DNA of 8,872 bases from Candidatus Sumerlaeota bacterium (GTDB lineage Bacteria > Sumerlaeota > Sumerlaeia > MWCT01): positions 1 to 8,872 of the forward strand of contig JAPLSR010000483.1 in NCBI GenBank assembly GCA_026398545.1. The letters are read 5' to 3'. This document shows, one piece after another, positions 1 through 3,853 of the stretch. The position numbers and the translations under genes are program-made. A model generated the notes under the pieces. The model did no database searches and was not told the origin of the DNA. It saw only the letters and a list, made by a program, of their open reading frames with translations. Position 1 is the first letter of the stretch; every line of letters begins with the position of its first letter.

Positions 1-51
1 GTCAATGTCGGCGAATTACTGAAGGATTTGAAAAATAAACTTGCCCAATAA
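1..51 (+). CDS. 3' end of an unidentified gene (partial)
   Basis: The first frame is open from the window edge to a TAA at 49-51 and encodes 16 residues ending in GELLKDLKNKLAQ, a charged, amphipathic, helix-like tail typical of a real protein C-terminus. The gene begins outside the window, so no family can be assigned from this piece. It reads in the same direction as sppA, which starts 135 bases downstream. No hairpin with a T-run lies between them, so read-through into sppA is possible but not shown. The piece is short enough that chance openness cannot be excluded. Confidence 0.4.
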   Translation, partial: VNVGELLKDLKNKLAQ

Positions 52-168
52 GGACGCCATTTCCCCAAAACCCCCGGATAATTTCACGCAGAGAATGTCG
101 AAGTTGCGGATTTACTTGACAGCCCTCCTTAAGTGAAACAAGCATAAATAAAGAAGTTAATGATTAAT

Positions 169-174
169 GGGAGG
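169..174 (+). promoter_or_regulatory. Ribosome binding site that sets the sppA start
   Basis: GGGAGG lies 12 bases upstream of the ATG at 187. An earlier in-frame ATG at 160 precedes this motif and has only a weak purine stretch (AAGAAG, 151-156) before it. The later ATG also begins a sensible protein, a Pro-rich cytoplasmic tail followed by a membrane segment. The spacing is at the long end of normal. Confidence 0.6.
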
Positions 175-186
175 ATTTTTTATACT

Positions 187-1203
187 ATGGAAACAAACCC
201 AAATCAGCCTGTATATCAACAGCCGCCATCATATCCGCCGCCGCCGCCCGGTCAGCCGACGCAGCCGCCGCAAAAAAAGAGGCACGGCATCTCCTGTATT
301 GTATTACTATCCCTTGGGGTGATTTTCACCGCTTTGGTCCTATTCGTGGGATTTATTGGATTTCTCTCAACCCTTCGGGGAAAGGTGGCGCTCCTTGAGG
401 TTGATGGGATTATCGTGGATGCGCAGGATTTGGTGCAGGAACTTCACTACTATGCAAATAATCCCTCAGTCAGGGCAATTGTGGTTCGTCTGAACACCCC
501 CGGTGGAAGCACAGCGGCGAGCCAGGAGCTCTGGGAAGAAATCCGAAAGGTCAGGACGGCTGGCAGACCTGTCGTTGCCTCCATGGGAAATGTTGCCGCC
601 TCCGGTGGGTATTATATCGCCTGCGCAGCGGATGAGATATATGCCAATCCCGCCTCGCTCACCGGCAGCATTGGCGTCATTATTAATTATGCGAACTGGG
701 AGGGACTCACTAAAAAGGTGGGATTGCGCTTTGAGGTGGTCAAGAAGGGGGAGTACAAAGATATTGGTTCACCAAATCGTCCCATGACTGAGGCGGAACG
801 CGAACTCCTCGTGAATGTCATAAATGATGTGTATGTGCAGTTTATAGATGATATTTATTCCGCACGCAGGCACCAGATGAGGAAGGCATATTTTGCCCAT
901 CACCCCGAGGCGGAGGATTCGGAGACCACGGATGTGGTCAAGCAGTTTTTATACAGCATTGCCGATGGGCGTGTCTTCAGCGGTCGTCAGGCTTATGAAT
1001 ATGGTCTTGTGGACAATCTGGGCAATCTTGATGATGCCATCCGACGCGCCGGTATCCTGGGAAGAATCATCGGGAAGCCTCCGGTTTATAAAAAGAGAAA
1101 GCCCCTGAACATTTATGATATCCTGCGCGGGGAGGTCAAAAACGCCATCCGTCAGGTAACGAGCGACATGCCGGAACTGGACTACCTCTTTATCCCCAGA
1201 TAA
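187..1203 (+). CDS. sppA: SppA, signal peptide peptidase (S49 family, short form)
   Basis: Membrane-bound serine protease that degrades signal peptides left in the membrane after secretion. The product is 338 residues from the ATG at 187, close to the length of single-domain Bacillus-type SppA. Residues 5-29 are rich in Pro and Gln, a KKR stop follows, and residues 35-60 form one membrane helix, so the protease domain should sit outside the membrane. The nucleophile Ser139 is in AASGGYY and the general base Lys191 in EYKDIGSP. Their separation of 52 residues matches the Ser/Lys dyad of the short SppA family as I recall it. LNTPGGS and the IADGRVFSGRQA motif near the C-terminus are also family hallmarks. 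Residues about 226-257 carry a longer, His/Glu-rich segment than usual before IADGR. A TTGACA at 116-121 is the only -35-like element upstream, but its nearest -10 candidates are badly spaced. The gene converges on truA. Confidence 0.95.
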   Translation: METNPNQPVYQQPPSYPPPPPGQPTQPPQKKRHGISCIVLLSLGVIFTALVLFVGFIGFLSTLRGKVALLEVDGIIVDAQDLVQELHYYANNPSVRAIVVRLNTPGGSTAASQELWEEIRKVRTAGRPVVASMGNVAASGGYYIACAADEIYANPASLTGSIGVIINYANWEGLTKKVGLRFEVVKKGEYKDIGSPNRPMTEAERELLVNVINDVYVQFIDDIYSARRHQMRKAYFAHHPEAEDSETTDVVKQFLYSIADGRVFSGRQAYEYGLVDNLGNLDDAIRRAGILGRIIGKPPVYKKRKPLNIYDILRGEVKNAIRQVTSDMPELDYLFIPR

Positions 1204-1221
1204 AGCCCCATCGTCACTTTT

Positions 1222-1359
1222 TTAGAAACTCTAAAAATGTAGGATTCACCATCCGCCTCAGGCGGACACAGAGGATAATGAAACAAAGAAAATATTGGAA
1301 ACTCTTTGTGTACTCTGTGACTTTGTGGTGAATAAATTTCATTTTTTTAGGAGCTCTTA
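1222..1359. repeat. Large imperfect palindromic intergenic element; possible two-way terminator
   Basis: Nested inverted repeats share one centre near 1296. They are ATTCACCA 1244-1251 with TGGTGAAT 1326-1333, CACAGAG 1267-1273 with CTCTGTG 1313-1319, and CAAAGA 1284-1289 with TCTTTG 1303-1308. Symmetry continues weakly outward, because CTCTAAAAATG (1229-1239) resembles the complement of the sequence at 1340-1353. The element fills the gap between the convergent sppA and truA genes. A T7 run at 1342-1348 follows the palindrome on the plus strand, and an A5 run at 1233-1237 plays that role for the minus strand. Termination of both genes is plausible, but the T-runs are several bases from the stems. 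From memory, repeats of this 'CACAGAG' style are dispersed in many environmental bacterial genomes. Copy number here is unknown. Confidence 0.7.
1252..1266. repeat. 15-bp palindrome nested in the larger element
   Basis: TCCGCCTCAGGCGGA is a perfect inverted repeat of 7 bp around one central base. It sits between the ATTCACCA and CACAGAG blocks of the left arm. The matching place in the right arm holds only ACTTTG (1320-1325). The GC-rich palindrome thus breaks the symmetry of the AT-rich element around it, as if inserted or substituted later. Confidence 0.75.
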
Positions 1360-1366
1360 GAAGGTA

Positions 1367-2137
1367 TCAACCTTCACTCTCAAAACACAGGTCATCGCCC
1401 GGATAATAAACCCTCATCAGTGTAAGACCGCAGGCGGGCGCTGTTGGGACACGTGCGTCCCTGTGTCCAGACCTGAGCATTTCTCTGAGGAGGGAGGGCT
1501 GGATTTTGCCCCGTGTTGCCTCAATGACCCCACCCACGAGAATCCTCACCATGTTTTGAAGAAAAGACCTGCAGCGCAGGTCAAAGGTGACAATATTCCC
1601 CTGTCGCTGACATTGAAAGGTCTCCAGGGTGAGCCGCGTCCTTTTTGCGCCGCAATCCACACTCCTGAAGCCTGCAAAATCATGTGTCCCCACAAACATC
1701 TTACACAACTCGGAAAGCAGATGGTCATCAAACCGATAAGGGATATGAGCCATGTGCAGGCGTTCGATAGCGGGCGCGGCTGTGCGATTCGCAACCTCGT
1801 ATCGATACCAGCGGAGGATGGCGTCGCGTCTCGGATTGAATGAGAGGGGCGCCTCCTGCACATCCACGAGGCGGATGGTTTCCGGCAGGAGGGAGTTGCC
1901 TCCCCGGAGAATGCCACGGACGGGGATTGTTGCATCCGTCAGGAAGGAGATGACCTGACCAAGGGCGTGCACGCCGGCATCGGTCCTTCCGGCGGAGGTG
2001 ACGCGGGTCTGTTTCTGAAACAGTTTTGCCAGCGCCGTTTCCACAGCCTCCTGGATGGTCGGCGCACCCGTCTGCCTCTGCCAACCGCAGAAATCCGTCC
2101 CGTCATATTCCAGAATCACCTTGATGCGCCGCGTCAT
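1367..2137 (-). CDS. truA: TruA, tRNA pseudouridine(38-40) synthase
   Basis: Cytoplasmic enzyme that isomerises uridines 38-40 in the anticodon arm of many tRNAs to pseudouridine. The 256-residue product has the usual TruA length and all main motifs. The N-terminal strand KVILEYDGTDFCGWQRQ is followed by the active-site loop SAGRTDAGVHALGQV with catalytic Asp53. RWYRYEV lies mid-protein, and the C-terminal half holds RSFLQNMVRILVGGV and a final GLTLMRVYY strand. The ATG at 2137 is preceded by GGGGAGG (plus coordinates 2148-2154) with a 10-base spacer, which fixes the start. The gene diverges from the acyl-CoA dehydrogenase across 146 bases and converges with sppA, so it is probably transcribed alone. 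No disruption is visible. Confidence 0.97.
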   Translation of the reverse strand: MTRRIKVILEYDGTDFCGWQRQTGAPTIQEAVETALAKLFQKQTRVTSAGRTDAGVHALGQVISFLTDATIPVRGILRGGNSLLPETIRLVDVQEAPLSFNPRRDAILRWYRYEVANRTAAPAIERLHMAHIPYRFDDHLLSELCKMFVGTHDFAGFRSVDCGAKRTRLTLETFQCQRQGNIVTFDLRCRSFLQNMVRILVGGVIEATRGKIQPSLLREMLRSGHRDARVPTAPACGLTLMRVYYPGDDLCFESEG

Positions 2138-2170
2138 GTCTAATAATCCTCCCCGCAGAATTCAGTGGAG

Positions 2171-2199
2171 AATAAAAATGATGCCGCAGGAGTGGGCAA
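2171..2199 (-). promoter_or_regulatory. Candidate truA promoter
   Basis: Read on the minus strand, TTGCCC (plus 2194-2199) and TTTATT (plus 2171-2176) are separated by 17 bases. Each box matches the sigma-70 consensus at four of six positions. The pair lies a short distance upstream of the truA ribosome site. This is weak support from sequence alone. Confidence 0.25.
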
Positions 2200-2217
2200 G
2201 TGAAAAATATTTTCCGG

Positions 2218-2245
2218 TTGACTTTTAAAGAGCACTGAATGAATT
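2218..2245 (+). promoter_or_regulatory. Candidate acyl-CoA dehydrogenase promoter
   Basis: TTGACT at 2218-2223 is a good -35 box (five of six). The best-placed -10, TGAATT at 2240-2245 after a 16-base spacer, matches only three of six. The site is in the right place, ahead of the ribosome site at 2271, but the weak -10 leaves it uncertain. Confidence 0.25.
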
Positions 2246-2270
2246 AGAACCAATATTTTTCGCCGGAAGT

Positions 2271-2274
2271 GAGG
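2271..2274 (+). promoter_or_regulatory. Ribosome binding site that sets the dehydrogenase start
   Basis: GAGG followed by AA lies nine bases before the ATG at 2284. A GTG at 2269 opens the same frame five codons earlier but overlaps this motif and has no good site of its own. The ATG also gives the N-terminus expected for the family. Confidence 0.6.
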
Positions 2275-2283
2275 AAACTGAGT

Positions 2284-3444
2284 ATGGATTACGGATTTAA
2301 TGAAATTCAAGTAGATATCAGAGACCTGGCGCGCAAGATAGCCATAGAAAAGGTCAAGCCGGAACGCGCACGGCTGGATGAAGAAGAGGAATATCCCTAC
2401 GATATCATGAAAGTCCTTGCCCAGTCGGGTATGCTGGGTATTTATCTTGCCGAGGAATATGGCGGGTTGGGAGGGGGCTGTATGGAACTGAGCATCGCCA
2501 CAGAGGAATTGAGCAAGGTCTGCGGCGGTGTGGCGGTCTGTTTTGCGGCAAACGCCCTCGGTTCTTACCCCATCATCCTTCACGGCACGGAGGAGCAGAA
2601 AAGGAAATACCTTCCCAGGGTTGCCTCAGGTGAATATTTAGCCGCCTTTGCCCTCACAGAACCCAATGTGGGCAGTGATGCCGCCGCCATTGAAACTACG
2701 GCTCGTGAAGATGGTGATTATTTCATTCTTAACGGCACAAAGCAATGGATAACCAATGGCGGCGCGGCGAGTATTCTTACCGTTTTCACCTCCACAAACC
2801 CCGGCAGGGGGGCGCGGGGCGTCTCTGCCTTTATTGTGGAAAAGGATTTCCCCGGATTTATAGTCGGCTCAAAGGAAAAAAAGCTTGGCATCCGTTGTTC
2901 TGATACGCGGGAGCTCAGGTTTGATAATTGCAGAGTACCGAAGGAGAACCTCCTCGGCAAAAAGAATCGCGGGTTCCGCATCGCCATGGACACCTTTGAC
3001 AAGTCGCGTCCCGGCATCGGCGCCCAGGCGGTGGGCATTGCCCAGGGGGCGCTGGATGAGGCAATTGAGTTCACCCGCACGCGTATCCAGTTCGGACAGC
3101 CTGTCGCAAGCTTCCAGGCAATCCAGCACATGATGGCGGATTGTGCCATGCAGATTGAGGCGGCGCGTCTGCTTGTCTATCATGCCGCCCGAGCTGTGGA
3201 TGCCGACGCCCCTGATGCGTCCAAGATTTCCGCTATGGCGAAATGTCTTGCCTCCGATGTTGCCATGAAGGTGACGGTGGATTGCGTCCAGATGTGCGGC
3301 GGGAACGGTTATATGAGAGAATTTCCCTTGGAGAAATATATGCGTGATGCCAAAATCACCCAGATTTATGAAGGCACAAATCAGATTCAGCGCACCATTA
3401 TTGGACTGGAACTCATCAAAGAGTCGGCGCAGAAGAAGAAATAA
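2284..3444 (+). CDS. Acyl-CoA dehydrogenase, short-chain/butyryl-CoA type
   Basis: FAD-dependent flavoenzyme that introduces the alpha,beta double bond into an acyl-CoA thioester and passes electrons to electron-transfer flavoprotein. The 386-residue length is standard for the family. An all-helical N-terminal domain contains GMLGIYLAEEYGGLGGG. The flavin-contact signature ALTEPNVGSDAA follows near residues 125-137, then the beta domain with NGTKQWITNG. The C-terminal helical domain carries QFGQPVASFQAIQHMMAD and MCGGNGY. The catalytic base is Glu363 in AKITQIYEGTNQIQR, the position used by short-chain, butyryl-CoA and glutaryl-type members, and not the isovaleryl position. Chain-length specificity cannot be read from this alone. 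No thiolase, hydratase or Etf gene is visible in the window, so its pathway (fatty acid, amino acid or aromatic breakdown) is open. The gene is intact and appears to be single. Confidence 0.95.
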   Translation: MDYGFNEIQVDIRDLARKIAIEKVKPERARLDEEEEYPYDIMKVLAQSGMLGIYLAEEYGGLGGGCMELSIATEELSKVCGGVAVCFAANALGSYPIILHGTEEQKRKYLPRVASGEYLAAFALTEPNVGSDAAAIETTAREDGDYFILNGTKQWITNGGAASILTVFTSTNPGRGARGVSAFIVEKDFPGFIVGSKEKKLGIRCSDTRELRFDNCRVPKENLLGKKNRGFRIAMDTFDKSRPGIGAQAVGIAQGALDEAIEFTRTRIQFGQPVASFQAIQHMMADCAMQIEAARLLVYHAARAVDADAPDASKISAMAKCLASDVAMKVTVDCVQMCGGNGYMREFPLEKYMRDAKITQIYEGTNQIQRTIIGLELIKESAQKKK

Positions 3445-3475
3445 GTTCAATCACAAATTACAAATGACAAATGTG

Positions 3476-3500
3476 AGTTTACATCAAGGTTTTGTAAACT
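3476..3500. repeat. Inverted repeat after the dehydrogenase gene
   Basis: AGTTTACA (3476-3483) and TGTAAACT (3493-3500) form a perfect 8-bp stem with a 9-base loop, 31 bases after the dehydrogenase stop codon. A T-rich tract begins 13 bases later, too far for a classical terminator. It could be an operator, or a weak 3' end for the dehydrogenase mRNA. Confidence 0.45.
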
Positions 3501-3504
3501 TGCA

Positions 3505-3536
3505 TTACAATGTTTTTTATTTTCTTGACATTGTAA
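3505..3536. repeat. 9-bp inverted repeat overlapping a -35 box
   Basis: TTACAATGT (3505-3513) and ACATTGTAA (3528-3536) are perfect inverted copies separated by 14 T-rich bases. GC pairs flank both arms if one bulged A is allowed. The right arm shares three bases with the TTGACA box at 3525-3530, as expected for an operator controlling that promoter. It could equally fold as a hairpin in RNA. Confidence 0.5.
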
Positions 3537-3554
3537 GCGAAATTAGAGGATAAA
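3525..3554 (+). promoter_or_regulatory. Candidate promoter for the metzincin leader transcript
   Basis: A perfect TTGACA at 3525-3530 and GATAAA at 3549-3554 (four of six) are separated by 18 bases. Initiation here would give a leader of about 290 bases before the protease ATG. A second, closer -10-like TATACT at 3810-3815 lacks a matching -35, so which site drives the gene is unsettled. Confidence 0.4.
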
Positions 3555-3576
3555 TTCTCTATACGACTACTGCTTA

Positions 3577-3737
3577 GGTCAGTTTGCTCAGTTTAGTTCA
3601 GTTGAAACCGATTTAACTGTCAAACAGACTAACCAAACACGAATTAACCTCGTCGTCGAAATAATCACCGTTTAGTTCAATAAAATGCAAGAGGCGAGAA
3701 GTCAGAGACCAAAATCCAGAAATCTGACAAACCGACC
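3577..3737 (+). other. Leader segment with competing long-range pairings
   Basis: GGTCAGTTTGCTCAG (3577-3591) can pair with CTGACAAACCGACC (3724-3737) through 13 base pairs with one mismatch and one bulge. The core of the same left strand (3578-3586) can instead pair with CAAACAGAC (3621-3629) with one mismatch. The right strand also competes with a local hairpin, GTCAGA 3701-3706 with TCTGAC 3723-3728. Exclusive pairings of this kind resemble a switch or attenuator, but no known riboswitch consensus is recognised. Confidence 0.3.
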
Positions 3738-3853
3738 ACGCGCAAGTCCATTTAGCGACCTCGTTTTTTCACAGTTATGCCATAATGAAATTTCAACAAT
3801 TTGATTTTTTATACTGTAAATAAAGTATCTTGAATTTAAGGAGATGAACAATC

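Larger units (their letters stand above)
3445..3853. other. 409-bp AT-rich intergenic region with repeats and a possible leader
   Basis: I see no convincing gene on either strand. The region begins with a low-complexity stretch of repeated ACAAAT-like units (3452-3473). Next come two hairpins (3476-3500 and 3505-3536), a promoter candidate (3525-3554), three spaced TCAGTT units (3579-3603), and a segment able to form competing long-range pairs (3577-3737). GTTTAGTTCA occurs twice (3591-3600 and 3670-3679), as does ACCTCGT (3647-3653 and 3758-3764). A T6 run at 3764-3769 follows the second ACCTCGT. The region ends with the protease ribosome site AAGGAGA at 3838-3844. Confidence 0.7.

Noticed and set aside
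1463..1843. 126-codon plus-strand frame within truA
   Set aside because: It is fully antisense to a clear, intact truA and has no family resemblance.
2140..2583. 147-codon open frame on the minus strand upstream of truA
   Set aside because: It is mostly antisense to the start of the dehydrogenase and covers the region expected to hold both divergent promoters. The translation has no recognisable features.
2869..3450. 193-codon open frame on the minus strand
   Set aside because: It lies antisense inside the dehydrogenase, reads as low-complexity His/Leu/Arg-rich protein without domains, and has no ribosome site. It is a product of the GC-rich codon use of the real gene.
3591..3679. Two GTTTAGTTCA copies, and a GTTGAAAC near 3601, as a remnant CRISPR array
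   Set aside because: There are only two copies 79 bases apart, without similar flanks or regular spacing. GTTGAAAC occurs once. No cas gene is present.
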